Below, piece by piece: positions 47,624 through 63,600 of a stretch of DNA of 64,000 bases. The position numbers and the translations under genes are program-made. A model generated the notes under the pieces. The model had not been told where the DNA came from, ran no database searches, and saw only the letters and a list, made by a program, of their open reading frames with translations. Position 1 is the stretch's first letter. Every line of letters begins with the position of its first letter. The DNA comes from Niebla homalea (Eukaryota; Ascomycota; Lecanoromycetes; Lecanorales; Ramalinaceae), in assembly GCA_019925105.1 (NCBI GenBank), contig JAHGAU010000037.1:455059-519058 (forward strand), in the 5' to 3' direction.

Positions 47624-48495
47624 GCTCCCTTTATAATAAGGTATTACCCTTAATATTATTATATTCCCGATTATATTATACTTATTTATATATATTTTGA
47701 TCGTATACGTACCGTTTATAATATCCTTTTAATAATTTAAATTATTATAAGTATAAAAGTCGAAAAATATTAACGTAATAATAATTTACCTTTATTTCTT
47801 TTATAATAAAAATTGTTTTTCTAATATTATATATTATTAATAAATGGTTCTTATCCTTTAACGCCATTTATATATATATTTACTTACCCTTTTTATAGCC
47901 TTATTCTTGGATTTTACTTAATAATAATAACTAAGTATATTAAGACTTAATTTTCTTAAGGGTAATCCGTTGGCTTTATTGTTTTAACTTATTAATAACG
48001 GTAATTTTAATACTTTACGTCTATTTATCCCAGGGCTTAAGCTATTTATATCTATATTTTCTTTAAGTATAATATGCTTAATCCGTATAAGGGTATAACG
48101 CGTTTTATTTTGTTTGTTAAAAATTATAGATATTACCCTTTATAAGGATTAAATTTTACGATTAATTATTCTTTATTTTATTCCTTAATTTATATACTTT
48201 TAATGCCTTTTTTAATCCCGTTATTATTAAGTATATTTTAAGTAAATTTATTACGTAACTTTAAGTACGTCTTAAGAAGGCTTAATCGTTTAAATAAACT
48301 TTAATTAAATTTTATTTTATAAATTTTAATATCTTTCTTTATTAACGTATTTAGAATAATATTATATATAATTATTTAACTCGTATTCATCTATTAATAC
48401 TATTTCTTTATTTATTTATTATATTAGTCTTAAGAAAATAATAAGGGGGGTAATAATTTATTATAATAATTATTATTTATATATTGCTACTTAAA
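47624..48495 (-). pseudogene. Second copy of unrecognised frame of short LTR element
   Basis: Homologous to 3221-4090 over its whole length. The minus strand again gives RVIPLYGLSILYLKKI, collinear with the first copy. After 48495 the two copies part, where L4 sits in the other one. Function not recognised. Confidence 0.5.
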
Positions 48496-51400
48496 AAGGT
48501 AAAAGAAAGAAAAAAAATAATAAATAAATTATTTATTAATCTTTAAATAGCCTTTTAACCTTTATATAAATTCCTTTAACGCTTAATACTATACTTAATA
48601 ATATTTACCGAAGGTATATTTTTTATTATAATTCTTAAAATTTACCCTTATTTACTTATATACTTTTCCCTTAATTAATTAATATATTAAATACTTTTAA
48701 GGCCGTATTTACTTGTAAATAAAATATGTTTTTATATTCTCTTAATAATTTATATACGATCGTCCCGATACGGGTATTTTTAGAAAATATATTAAAAAGG
48801 GTTCCTTCTAAACGTGGTAATATTGCTTATTATCTTTATTAAGTTCCGTCCCAGCCGGTTCCGTTAATAAGTAAAATATTAAAGGTAACGTTTAATTATT
48901 TACTTACTTTATAATCGTATTACGTAGTTATTTACTTTATTCTTCTTTCTTATTATTTCTTTAAATTCTTTTACTTCTTTAATTTTCTTAATCTTTAATT
49001 CTTTTTATATTTTAATTAATTTATCTTAAATTTAACTTAATTTTATATTTAATTATTAATTATCCTTTTAATAATATATATAAATTTATAATTTTAATAT
49101 TAATTATTTATTTTATATTTATATTAACTTCCTTATAGTTTTTTCGGAATTTTTAACTTAAATTATATTAATTAAAATTATTTTTATTATATCTTTATAC
49201 CTTAAAAGGCGTACTTTAATTATTAACCTTATTAAATTAAATAAATATATCTTTATTATTATTAAGGTTTATTTAAATATTAATTAAATAATTTATTTAA
49301 AGCTATATCCGTTAGTCTTTTATAACCTTAACTTATTTTAACTTTCTTATTTTTAAGAGCTTTTTATAATATATATTTAGGTTTACGCTTTTATATACGT
49401 AAAAATACTTAAATATATACCCGGTATTAATAAATTAATAACGGTTATTGTTTTACTTTTATTAATTACTATTATATTAAAGATTTATTAAATAACGTTT
49501 ATTTAAATTATATTTTTAAGTATTAATTAGGCGATTATAATTTTTATTTAAGTATAAATAAATTAATTTACTTTTTAATTAATTATTATTAATTCCTTTT
49601 TATAGATTTTCAGTATTAAAATATAATTTAAATTAACGCTTTTTCTTTAATATATTATATATTACTTAATCCCGATATTAATTATAAGTTTAGTATAGGA
49701 AATTATACGCATTTTATAATTAATTATAATTTATAATTAATTTAATAATTATAGTTTTAATAAGTATTTTTTACTATATCTTCTGCTTTTAATACTTATT
49801 TATTATTATTATAATTTATTTTTAAATCTCGATTATTTAACTCCGTTACTTATTTACTTTAATAATCCCCGCTTAATCGTTATTTACCGTTTTTATCCGT
49901 TTAATTAATTTAATTATTTATATTGCTTATTTTTTGCTTATTAATTCAGGTAACTTTTTTAATTTAAGTAATCCCTTTATTAATATGTTAATCCGGCCTT
50001 ACCGGAATTATAAGACTATCTTAATCGTATAATCCCGCTTAACGTAATAAAGTTTATATAAAATATAGTTTATCCTTTTTAAGGATTAATTCTTCGACCG
50101 AGTTTTATAAACGGTTATTTAAGAAAAGGTAATATTATTTATTTAATTTAAACTTAATTAAAAATATTTTTAATTTAAGTTTTATTAACTTTAATTTCAA
50201 TAAGTTACTTTTCCTTTTTATATATAAAGTAATTATTAATTAATTTTCCGTTTAAATAATAAATTTACCTGGGCTTTTTTGCCAGCTTTTTTTCCTTTTA
50301 AGTCCGTTATTTATATTATACGTATATAATAGCTTTTATCCGTATCTTTATAAGTATTTCTTTTTTAATAAGTTTCTCCTTTTATTTTATCTTTATATAT
50401 GCGATAGCCTTTAAAGTCCTTAACTTAAATATGACTCCTTAACCGTTCTTATTTAAAGCCGCTTCCGTAGATAATACGGTTATATTTTAAAGAAAGGTTT
50501 ATGTCTTTTTTTAATTCTATATCGTTAACCTTAATAAACCCTATATTTCGGATTATTCTTAAGCTTATTATACCTGGCCTATATCGTTTAATTCTGGTTC
50601 CGGACCGTAATTATTATAAGTATTATTATAGTCTTAATTTTAATATATATTTTATTAAAAGGATATATATATAATTATTTATAAATTAGAGCTTTAATTA
50701 ATTTTTAAGTTATTTTACTAATTCTTTCGGTCGTATTACCGGGTTTACCCGTTGGGTCGTTTCCTTAATAACCGGTTATTTTCATCCTAGGTTACGTCCT
50801 TATATATATATTAATCCTCCTATTTTACCTCCGCCCCCGTTTTTAAGGTAGGATAATTAATACGGTTTTATATATTATAATCATTATAATAAAGGTTAAT
50901 CTTAGATTTAATTACTTATCTTAAGGGCGTAATTAAGGCCTTAATTATTTACTATTTAAAATAGTTTTTATATTTATATTAATAATATATTTTACTTATA
51001 TTTTTAACGTAATATTTAAAATAAATTTAATATTTAAACTTATAATCCGTAAGAATAACGTTTTTTTAAATAAATTTTTTAATATATAATTTTAATATTT
51101 AATTATACTTTTACTTATATATTATTCTTAATACGCTTTTTCTTTCTTTTTAAGGAAATATTTTTAATTATAAATAATTATAACTTCTTATAATTTTATT
51201 ATTTTATAACTTATAATATAATAAATAAAAGACTATAAATAAAAGGTTAAAAGCTTAATATTTACTTATTTATACTTATTTTTTCCGAATTTTTACTATA
51301 TTCTTATTTCCCTTCTTTTTTTAATTTTTCGTTTTTAACGATATTTATTAAAGTAACTATTTATTCCTTTTTTTCTTTTCTTTTTTTTTTTTTATTTTTA

Positions 51401-52416
51401 AATCCGTATTTTCTTAGGATTTTTAATATATTAAAATATAAAAGTAAATAAAATAAAAATATAAAACAAATAACGTTATATTATTTATATATATTTCCTT
51501 TTTTTAAATTATATTATTTATAATTATAACGGTTTTTAAAGGATTAAAACGTTCCTTATTTATATCCGACGGATTTTAATTTTCTTTATTATTTTTAACT
51601 TTAACTTATCGGAGGGTTTAAGATATTTAATATATAATATAAATACTTTAAGATAATCTTTATAAAATAAATTAAGTATAAAAGTTTTATTTATCCTTTT
51701 TAATATATATAAAACTTTATATTCTTTTATAAAGCCCTTAATAATAAATAGTCCGACTTAACGGTGCTTAAGTTTTTTAAGATTAAAGGTAAAATCTTAT
51801 TATATAATTAATTACTTTTCTTTTAATAAGTTTTAACCTTATATTCTTTTATTATAACGTCTTTTTTATCGGTTTTTTATTACGTTTAACTTCTCTTATA
51901 ACTCCTTTTTAATACTTACCCGGTTTATTATAAATCCTTAAATGGCTTTATATATTATTTTTTTTTAAAAATAATATTACTTTTTCCGTAATATATATTT
52001 TAACTTTTAACTTAATTATATTCCGTTTATATATTATATCCGGCTCAACCTTAAAAAGGATATTAATAACGGCGTATTTTAAATATTTAATATATTTTAA
52101 GTTAATATTTAATATTATTAATTTTCCCGTTTATATTTAATTATATTTTTATTAAATTTACGTTTTCCTTATTACGTTTTATTAAATTTAATTGTTAAAC
52201 TATATTATATTTATTTCTTTATATATTATACTTAATATAAAGATAAATTGGATATTATATAATTAAAAAAAGCTTCTTATTTTCTTACTTATAAATACCT
52301 TCCCGATATCTATATATATCGTAACGGGTTTTAAGTAATAATTTATATAATTTTTTAACGTAATAATTACGTCTTTTATTTTAATTAACGCGGTATAGAA
52401 TAATTATATAAATCAT
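48496..52416 (-). other. Degenerate sequence, unassigned, possibly interior of a larger element
   Basis: About 3.9 kb, AT-rich and RIP-mutated, single-copy within the window. Minus-strand frames are stop-poor in places when mutated Gln codons are allowed, for example SDYLLLRALQKNIKFYIY near 51720 and SGIIRLRQSYNSGKAGL near 50000. I recognise no transposase, RT, integrase or RNase H. It may belong to the element whose LTR is at 47374, or to whatever begins at 46755. Confidence 0.35.
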
Positions 52417-52899
52417 AAGAAATAATTTGATTGATTGATTGATTTATATTACGGATCTAGCTAGGCTAATTCTGGCGTTCTTTAATACTCGGCTATTTAA
52501 CCTTATTAATAACCGTAAAAACCCCATATCTATTACGTTAAAAATAAAAACCGGTATTTACCTAGCCTTTACTCTCGTTTTAAAAGTTAAGAGTATTTAC
52601 GATTATTTAAAGGGTAAAAATTTATTTATATGTTTTTTTTAAGAAAACCTATAATATTATAACTGAATTTATTTAAGGATTATTTTTAAATTTATTGCTT
52701 TTCCGTTACCTTATGGGTTTATTTAATATTAAAATTTTAAAATTCCGATTATATTATTAAATATTCTTATTAATACGTATATTATTATTACTTTATTTAT
52801 ATAACTTTACTGATTAACGTAATATTACTTTTTATACCGCTCCGGTATCTATAGCCTCTTTAGCCCTTTATTAAATATAATTTTCCCGCTATTACTTTT

Positions 52900-55750
52900 T
52901 ACCCCCGGGTTAATAATAAGGTTTCTTAATTAAGTTTTTAATTATTTTAATTATTTTTTTAATTAAGCTAAATTATAATAATAAGTTTATAGTTATTATA
53001 AATTTAACGGCCGCCTTAATATTTTTTTTATTAATGAATATTTAACGATAGTTATTAATTCTTACCCTTTTAATTAATCCCGGTTTAAGCTCCTTAAATA
53101 GTAAATAGGAAATTAATACGTATATAACGTTTTATTTCCGTTATTTATACTCGTAATTAACGTTAATCCGGCTATTAACGTATACGATAAAAAGGAAGTA
53201 AATTAAGCTGTTTTTACTTATTTAAAGTTAGATTATTAACGTATTATTATCTTTCTTTATAATCTTATAACGTTAAAGATACTTATTAATAATTTTATCG
53301 TTATTTAAAGCCGGGTATTATCGCCTTTAAAAGATTAATACTTTATATTTACGTTAACGCTTTATTTATTTCCTTATAGTTTATAGGGTAATCGTTATAA
53401 ACTTTATAACTATTTAATAAATAATTTTAACTTTTTATAAGGTAATTCCTTATGTTAATACTATAAGATAAATAAGGCTTTTTTCTTATAAAATTATCTT
53501 TTTTTAAACCTTTTTCATATAATCCTTTTAATCTAATTTCTTATTAATTTATAAATTAAGTACTTTAATATTAACTTCCGGTTTTATCGTTATATTACTT
53601 AGGTTTATTATAATTATTATATTATATAACTTTAAGCTCTTTATTATATAAATAAACGTATTATAAATTAAAAGGTAAATATTATTAATAAAGCCCTTTA
53701 TTTAAACTTTTTATTTTAATTTTATTAAGTTTTTAATAAGTAGGCCGTTAAAAAATAAAAATAAGATTAAAGAAATAAATAACCTTTAAGGAATCTTTAT
53801 TATTATAAACTTTATTGTATTTATTTTTTAATTTAAATTAATTAACGTCGCTTAATTATTTAAGAAACTTTTTATTTAATTTATAAAAAAAAGTAAAACC
53901 TTTTTTTTCCGTAAATTATATAGTAATCTTTAATAATTTACTTTATTAAACGTTTTTATTATATTTAAGGAAAAAAGATTTATAACGTACTTTTTCTTAT
54001 AATTTTATACTATATATACGTTATTAATTAAGCCTTTAAAAGCCGTTTCCGTTAACCGTTTTCTTCTTATTTTTATTTATTAATTAAGGAATAAATTTAT
54101 TTTTTTTACGTAATTACTTAAAATTTTTATAATTACCGTTTTTAAAGTTTTCCTTAACGTATAATAGAGTATTATAAGTTTATACGATTTTACCTTTAAC
54201 TAATTTAACTTAATTAACTTTTTAAGGATAATTATTTTAACTTCCTTAAATTTACGGGAATAATATCCTATATTAAAATAAACTTAAAATAAATAAATAA
54301 AGACCTCTTTAAATAATAACCTTATTATAAATAAAAACCTATTTAATATACCCTTAAATTTAAAGGTTTTATCCTTTTTTAATTTATTAATCGCTTTAAT
54401 TATTATTTTTTAAGTTATTATTTTACTTATTATTATTAATTTAAAATATATAATATCGTTAATATTTATTAAGTTAGTTTCTAATAATAAAAGAAAGAAT
54501 ATTTTTTTAAGAGTTTTAATTTTACCGTTAAAAATATTTATTATTATACCGTTTAATCTTTTCAAGGGTAAAAACTTAAAGATAAATTTAAATTTTTTAC
54601 TTTATTCTTTATTGTATTTTATTAACTTTTAAATATTATAAGGGGAAACCGCTAAATTATATATTATAACCCGGAGATACGTTTACTTAACTTTTTAAAT
54701 AATTTTTCTTTTTTTTTAAGCTTTTTTTAATTATTAAAACGTTTCCCGGTTTTTATATTTAATAGTTTATTTTATAAGCGCTTTTATTTTATAATTACTT
54801 TTATATATTCCTTATTTTAATAAGTTTTAACTTTTTTAAACGACTTTATTATTAAAATTATTACGTTAATTACTTTATTTAAAGCCTTTATTATCCGTTT
54901 TATAAAACGGTCGATTTATTCCTTATTATTAAGTTAGAAAAGCTCCGTTAATTAAGATATTATTTTTACCGCCTTTATAAATATTTTATTTTCCTTAACC
55001 GTTTTTTACGTTTATTTAAACGGTAAAAACGGAATTATATTAACGGATTAATTTAAGGTTATCTATATCGGGACGTAATCCGAGTTATATTTTAAGTTCT
55101 TTTAAGATCTATATATTATAACTGAATTAATAATATTTTTTAAGTTAAATATTAAGTTAATTATAATCCTAAATTTACGGCTTTTTTATATAATAACCTT
55201 TTTTAACGTTAATAACGTAAAATTAAATTATATAATAATTATTAATAGCTCTTTAAATTTAATATAATTAATTATATAACCTTCTTTATTTTATTAAGCG
55301 TAATAAAGATTAAAATCCTTTATTAAAAAATATTCTTTAAATATAATTATAACGTTTTTAAGTAACGGGATTATAAAAAGTCCCTTTTTATTAACCGGTA
55401 ACGGATTATATATATTATAAATATTTAAGTTACTTTTAATATCCTTTTTTTATATAATCCGGAATATATATAAGTTCTTTCCGTAATAAATAACGTTTTA
55501 ATTATTTATATTTAATTTTTTATTAATAAAAAAATACGTCCGCGTTATTTTATTATTTTTAAAGGTTAAATAAAAATTATCTCCCGGGTTAATTAAAAAA
55601 TAAATATACGGATTATACGGCGGCTTTTATATCGTTATAATATTAATATCCTTTATTTCTTTAAATTTAAACATCAGTATTATAGTTTTAATTATTTCCT
55701 TATATACGTTATATTATATTACTTTTAAAAACGTAAATATATTAAATATT
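52900..55750 (-). pseudogene. L10 ORF2, decayed and deleted
   Basis: Endonuclease and RT are collinear with L8. Active site at 53681-53692 (minus) F-I-N-N-I-Y. The two deletions remove sequence between the RT and the C-terminus, so this copy lost coding capacity by deletion as well as mutation. Confidence 0.72.
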
Positions 55751-57635
55751 AATATCCGTTAAACTTTCTTTATTAATTTTTATTTATATAAATAATTTTT
55801 CTTTAAAGTTAAATGTTATTTATTTTAATCTTTTTACTATAATAATAATCCCGGTTAAGCGGTTGGCCTTAAAGGTTAATATTATTATAAGCTTTTTTTT
55901 CTTTACGTTATTAATTACCGTATTTTACCTTTTTCCGTTTAATAAATTCCGTTTACGTCTTAAAATCGTTTTTAATTATTTTACCGGTTTAAGTTTATAT
56001 AGGTTATAATGTTAAACCTTAATCGTTATTTTAATCTTTTATATTAAGTCTTTTTCGTTCTTATTATATACTATAAGTCTTACGTTAAATAATTATTATT
56101 ATTATACGCCGTATATTTTAACGTATCCTTTATTAAGCCTTTTATTATTAAGTTAATATATTTATATATATTATATTTTTCGGTATATATTACGTACTTC
56201 GTATTATTAAAATATCTTATAATAATATACTTATACCCTTAATATTTAAAGTGTTAATAAATATCTATTATTTAATCTTAAGGTCTTATTAATTTAAAAG
56301 ATTTACTTTTTATTACCATTTTATTAAAGATATTATTATATATTTTTATTAATATTATATTTAAGATAATTATAAAGTATTTCTTTATATAATTAAAAAC
56401 GTTTAACCTTTTTATTATAAAAAAGAGATTATAATTAACGATCTTTAACTTAAAATAAAAAACCGTATTCTTTTTTTTTATCCGCTTTAAAATAACTTCC
56501 CCTTCTTCTTTTATAAACTTTTTTAAATATATCCCGTTTACCGCGATAATAAAGGATTATCTTAATACTTTTATTATTTTATACCCCTTTTTATTAATTT
56601 ATTTTTTTAAACTTTTTTAACTTTTCCTTCACCTTTAATAAGGTTATATTAAGGAAAATATTCCCGCTTTATAATTTACGTATCGTAATAATCTATTCTA
56701 TTAATAACTCTTTTATTACCTTAAATACCTTTATTAATTATAATAAGTTCATTTTCGCTATTATACTTTTTTCTTTTTCGCTTAATAATTATATGGTTAC
56801 CGTTTTCGCTTTCCTTAATACCGTTATTTTTTCCCCTGTTTTTACCTTTTTTACCATTAACGTTAACGCCGTCTTTATAGCCTTCATTATTTAGCTTATC
56901 CCTACTCCCTTCTTTAAAGCCTCCCTTATCGTTTTTTATTTTATACGTATTTTCTTTATTTCTTTTTACCTTTATCCGCCGGCGTTTTTATTACCGTCTT
57001 TTAAGCTCCGTATAGCCTTTTTAATTCCCTTAAATTTCTTCCTATATTTACATAAAAATCTTTTATTCTTTATAGTCTGATTTATAATATTGGCTAAGTT
57101 TTTAACGTAATATTTTTCTATATAATTATAAAAAGGTTTTTTAATATCCTTATTGCTTTTTCCTTTATTGTTTTTTTCCCGCGTATTTAATAATTTTTTT
57201 TTTATAACTTATTTTTATCCATTTAATATTTCCTTATCTTTTTTTAACTTTTTTTTAATTTATATATACTTAATAAGGCTTTTTACGCCTCCATTTACCC
57301 CTTATCCGTCCCTATATATTGTCCTTATTTCCTTTGCTTTTTATTTATTACCCTTAATAATAATACCTTTACGTATTATACGCGTTTTTTTACGCGTATC
57401 TTATTAACCATAAGTTCCCTATTTAATTTAAGGCCTTTTTATCTCGTATTTATTACGTTATTTATACGACTTATTACCGTTCTTATTAATTTAAGCCGCT
57501 TATTCTTCTTCCCTTTTTACTTTTACCGTTATTTTGCTTCCGCTTATTGCATTTAAAATATTGTCCTTACTATTACTTAAGCTATATATGCGTGTATCGT
57601 TTCTGACCTCTGGGGTCCCGTTGTTCGTCGCCATC
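55740..57635 (-). pseudogene. L10 ORF1 (gag-like), decayed
   Basis: Starts MATNNGTPEVRNDTR on the minus strand, followed by the basic region and stops. The open stretch at 57153-57407 on the plus strand is its antisense. Confidence 0.7.
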
Positions 57636-57681
57636 CTTCAAGTTCTCAAGGGTTAATATAATCTAAGTCAAGAAATAATTT

Positions 57682-60600
57682 ATTATATTAAAAATATATT
57701 AAAAACCGCCTTATACTTATTTAAAAGGGTTAATAAAGTCTATTGTAAATAAGTTAAAAATGCTTTTACCTTAATTAGACTTAATGGAACTATACGGCTT
57801 CCGTACACTTACTTTATATAAGCTAGGTACTCTTATATATATTTTATAATATCTTTTATTATATCCGGTTATTAATAATAATACCGTAATTTCTTTAATA
57901 TAATTTTTAATAAAAAGTATCCCGCGTTATTATAGACTTCTTTAAGTATTTATATTATTTCTTCTTTTATTAAATATACCGTTTAACGTTTCCCGTATTA
58001 ATAGAATAACTTATTAATAATTAAATTAAATTTATAATTTATAAGTTACTTATTAAATTTAATTTATTATACCGTATTTTTCTCTTTTAATTTTACTTTT
58101 ATTTTAAGATATTTAATAATATCGGTATATTAATTATCGTTTTTATAATAAAATAATTCCTTAAGTTTTAATAATTCCGTAAGCTTATAATCGATTTATA
58201 TATATTTTATTTTATAATTATTATTTAATTTTATATTATATATCCGTACCGGCTTATTATTAATTATCCCTTATAGCTATAATTCTCCTATATTTATTTT
58301 CTTTTTTTTATTTATGTTTTTCCCCGTTAATTTTCTTTTTTACATTTTATGTTAATTAACTTTTTAGTTATTATATCGTAATTTATATATTATTATACAC
58401 GTTAATTCTATCTTTCTTGACTTTTTTTAAAAAGCTTTTTAATATAATACGATATCCTCCTTTATTATTCTTTTAAAATTATATTATATTATTTTTATTC
58501 TTTTATACTTTAAGGGCTATTTTCTTTATTACTTTATTAAGTACGTAATTTAAGTTATTAAATAATGTTCTTAATAAGTTACTTATAACTTTATTAGTTT
58601 TTCTTTTAATATATTTAATTTTAATATATAGCCTTTTTAACTTACTTATTTACCTTATAAAAATATCCTTATAATAATTTATATTTATAAATTTTATAAA
58701 TAGCTTATAATTTATATATATAATTAAAACTTTTCTTATATTTAATATATAAAAGAACTTTTCTTTAAACGTAATAATAATTATTAATTTTTATTTATAA
58801 ATATTATAATTACGCTCCGTTTTATTTATTATATATAAATTATAAATAAATAAAACGGTATAACCGTCTTAAACTTAAGTAATATAATATCCGGCTCCGT
58901 ATCTTAAGGTATCGGTATATATATAAATTAATATTTTTAAGTTTTATTTAAATAAAGCTTTAACCCCCGTTATTATATTTTATATAAATTAAAATAATAT
59001 GTTTTTTAACTTTTTTTATTTTTACTTTATATTTCCGGTTAAACGGGTAAACGGGCGAACTATTTTTATAAAGCCTTTAATTTATTTTTTTATTATATTA
59101 ATAATATTTAAGAATCCTTTAACGTTTTTTATATTTTAAAATACGGATTAATTAAGTATTTTTTTATACTTCTTAAATTTAATTTATATATATCCTTTTA
59201 CCTTATAATCTTTTTTAAGTACTTTAATTTTTATTATGTTAATTTTTAGCTTATTAAATAATAGCTTTAACTTTAATTATAAAATTTAAGGAAAGAAATA
59301 ATCTCTTAATAAACTAAATTATTCTTTTTATATCTTATATATTCTAAAGATATTATTAGAATAAAAGGTTAAGTTAATAAAGTTATATTCCCCTTTAAAA
59401 ATAAAAAAGAATAATTTTACATTTAATTTAAGGATAACTTTTAATATAATATTTATAAGTTTAATAAAAACAAATAAGGATATATACGTTCCTTAAGGTA
59501 TTTTTATAAGCTATAATTATTTAATATTTAATATATTAAAAATAAAATAATATTAATTATTAAAGTATATTTTTATTACTTAATATTTATATTTTATATC
59601 CGTTTAAAAGAAAATCTTATATAATAAAATTCTTAATAAATTATATACTCTTTTTATTAACTTTATATAAAACGCGGGTAATACTTTATATATAAAGTAA
59701 TAATTAAATATAAGTCGTAATTCGACTTTACTTTTTTTTTCTATAAGTATAAGGAGTATATTTTATATATTTATTCGTTTATTTATTTATATATATTTTT
59801 TATATATATTTAACTTAATTCCTTATTATATAATCGTTTTAAGTTATTATTTTTATTATTTAATAGTTTTTTAATAATAACTTTATATAGCTTAATCTTT
59901 AATTTTAATATTACTTTATATAAGAGTAAATCCGTTATTAAAATCTTATATAATTCTTTTACGCTTATATCCTTATACGTTTATAATATTTAAAGTATTT
60001 TAAGCCGTACTTAATTATTTAAAATAATATTCCTTAATATAATGTTTTCTTCCTTTATTTATATTTATAATTCTTTATATAACTTTAAAGTATCGATTTT
60101 TCTTTTTATTACTTTTTTATCCGTTAAAAATATAACTCATGATAACTTTATCTTAATATTTACTTCTTTATTTTTTAATTTTAAAATTAACTTATCCGTT
60201 ACTTTATATATATATTTTAAATAGATTTAATAAGTATCGTATTTATATTTTAATAATCCTTAATAAGTTATTAAGTTATCGGATTATTTAATTCTTAAAA
60301 TTATATTTTCTATAATAAGTAAATAATTCTTATTATTTTTATTTTTATTTACTTTATCTTTTTTTTTTATATTATTATAATATATAATTTTCTTCTTTTT
60401 ATTATTAACTTTTTTAAGTTATTTATTATTCTTTTAATATATATAATTATTTATCTTTATTATTATAAGTATTATTAACTTAATTAATATCGCCTTTTTT
60501 TTATATATTATATATTCTTTATACCGTTTAACGCTATTTTATATAATTAATAATAACTTTAAATATTATATTATTTCTTTATTTATTTTATTAAATATTA

Positions 60601-63600
60601 AATTTATAAATTTAATTATTTTCCGCTGTTATCCGGTAGGCTATTATTAATATAAAAATAAATTTATTTTTAATTTTAAATTATTAATTAATCTATTTAC
60701 CGTATTTTCCTTAACTTTTATATCGTTTCTTTAATACTTCCGAATTCCTTTATTGTCTCTTAAATGCTCTTATTATTATTTTATCCCTTCCGATTCTTTT
60801 AAACTTTTACTTAATTATTTTTATTTATTTCTTATTTAACTTATTTCTTTTACTTTATTTTACCGCTTTAACTTACTTTTAATCTTCCCTTATTTATTCC
60901 GATTATTTCTTATATATTCTTTCTTCTCCTTAAATATATAAATATACCTCCTTTTTCTTATTAATTAATCGTTAAAATATATATTTTTAAAGCCGATTTT
61001 ATTCTTTAAACTTCTTTTTTCTTATAGTTTATTAATCTTAATTTTTATTTTTTTTAAATTTAACTTTTAAGTTTTCTTTATTATTTTTATACTTAAATAA
61101 GTTTAACTTAATTTCTTCTTTTAATATTATTACGTTTTTATAATATAACTTTTTATATATTAATTTTTAACGTATTTTATTTAACGAACGTATTTTATTT
61201 AACGAACGTATTTAAGGTTTAAGTAATTAAATATTTTCTTTATAAATAATATCCTTAATTTTTAATATCTTTATTTAAATCCTAAAGTTAACCGTAATTA
61301 ACTTTAATTATAAAAGTCTTAATAAGATATTATAATTTAAATAATTTTTTAATATTATAAATACTTATATTAATTTAATTATTTTTATAACTTAAATATT
61401 AAATATAATTTATATATAAAATAATATATAGTCTCCGTTTATTATTAATATATTTAAGTAATTAACTTTAAGTAATTTTAAAAACCTTTCTTTTATCCGT
61501 AATTCCCTTATTATACTTAAGTTAATTATAATAATATTTAATTTTTAATCGGCTTTTATATTAAGTAACTTACTTATTTATTCCGGTTAATAAATAATTA
61601 TTATTTTTATAAAGTATATTTATTTATTCTTATTAAGTATAACTTTAAAGTTTCGTTTTAAATTTACGATTACGATACTATTAATTTTAAGTTATTTATT
61701 TTAAATCTTTTTTTATATTTTTTTTCCGTTATTTTTAAGAATTTCCTTAATAATTATAATCTTCTTACGACGTATATAATTAAGGTTTAATATGTTTTTT
61801 ATAAGTTGGCTTATCTTTTTTTTAAAATATAATAAAAATTATATTATATATATTATAATCAATACGATATTATTAATTAATAAGATCCGCTTAACGTTTA
61901 AAGTTTATTTTTTTAATAATTTATTAATTTATTAAAATTCTTTCTTCCTCCCGGTTTTCGGTTTTTTTTCGGCCTCCCTTTTACTTATTCCTTAATTTAT
62001 ATAAGCTTAATTCCTTCTTTTAAATCGTTATCTTTAATTTATTATTACTTTACGGCTATATTTACCACTATACTTACTTTATAGTTAACGTCCTTATTAA
62101 AAAGGTATTCTTTTTTTACGGTAATAATTTTATAATTAAAATTATTAATAACTCCTTTATTATCGACTTTATTAAGGATTTTTTTTTCTTCTTATATAGT
62201 TAAGGCGATGGTTATTACGTTTATTAATACGTTTAATTAATCGTTAAACGGTACGGTTATAAATAATAATAATAATTGGTAATCTATATCGCGATACCCG
62301 TTCTTACGGTTTTAATCCTTCTTTTATATATATCTTTTTTCGTTAAAGCTTACGTTATTCCCGTTATATCTTTATTTATAACTTATATATTCCTCCGTTA
62401 AGAATATATTATAATATTTATAATAATTAAAGTATAATTTTATATTAAACGATTTAAAACTATTAATATAAAAGTTTTTAAATTTAATTAAATTAAATAA
62501 TATTAAAGTATATTAATTATTTCTTTTAATATCTTAATTAATATATAAATTCTATTAATAATTTTACGGCCCTTAATTTATATTTTCCGCTTAATTATTA
62601 ATATTCTATTAAAATAAATTTTAAGATTAATTTTAATACTTAAATTATTAAGGTAATATTACTTATAATAATTATATTAATATTATTTATATTATTAAGA
62701 CGTCTTAAAGTTTTTTATTTATATAATTCTAAGGATATTTAATTTATTACGTTCCTTTTATTTATAATATTTATATAATTCCGTTATAATTAATATATAT
62801 TAAATTTACCCTTAACGTAGCTTCTTAAAGGTTTTTATTTATATAACTTAATTAATTTATAAATATTTAAGCTTTAAGATTTACTTCTTTATCTTTTCTT
62901 TTTTCTTAAGTTCCCGTTTTTTTTAATTTTTTCTGTAACCCGTTTTATTTTAAAATATACTTTATAAAAATTAAGCTTTTTATATACGTCTTTTATTAAA
63001 CGTTTACGGAGCTTTATATCCGTTAAATTATTCTTAAAACGATTTATTACGTTTTTAAGTATATATTTAATTATTCTATTTATTATATTTTTTAGCCTTC
63101 CGGGTTTAATATTTTTTCCGCTTAAATTATATATAATACGGAATATATATTTATAATAATTTAAGATAAAATTAATTCCTTAAAATAATACTTTAATATT
63201 ATTTATTATTTACTTTATAAGGTTATTAAGATTTAATTTTAAGAATTCTTAACTTAATAATTTTTAAAAGTTCTTTATATTTTCCTTTATAACGTTGTTT
63301 ATTACTTTATCCGTAAATAAAATTTTATTTTTTAATTACTTTATTTAATATATTATGTCTTTTTTAAGTCTTATATTTATTATATTTATTTATTAATTAA
63401 GGGAAGTATCTTTCCCGATCTTTTTTTATATATTATAAATCTATCTTTATATATTATTTAATTTATCTTCTTATTTATTTAATTCTTTTAATTTATAGAA
63501 TAAACTTTTAATCCCGGGTTATATTATAATTCTTTATTATAAAGTTTCCGATAATTTTAAGGTAAAAACTGGGATTATTAATGGTATTATTGGGTCTTCT

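Larger units (their letters stand above)
52429..57635 (-). mobile_element. L10: Tad1-type LINE with two internal deletions
   Basis: Tail at 52429-52444, ATG at 57633-57635 (minus). A perfect 12-bp duplication AAGAAATAATTT flanks it (52417-52428 and 57670-57681). At 5.2 kb it is about 570 bp shorter than L8, its closest relative, because of a gap of about 450 bp near 53400 and one of about 120 bp near 53655. Thirty-four unshared bases (57636-57669) lie between ATG and duplication. Confidence 0.92.
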
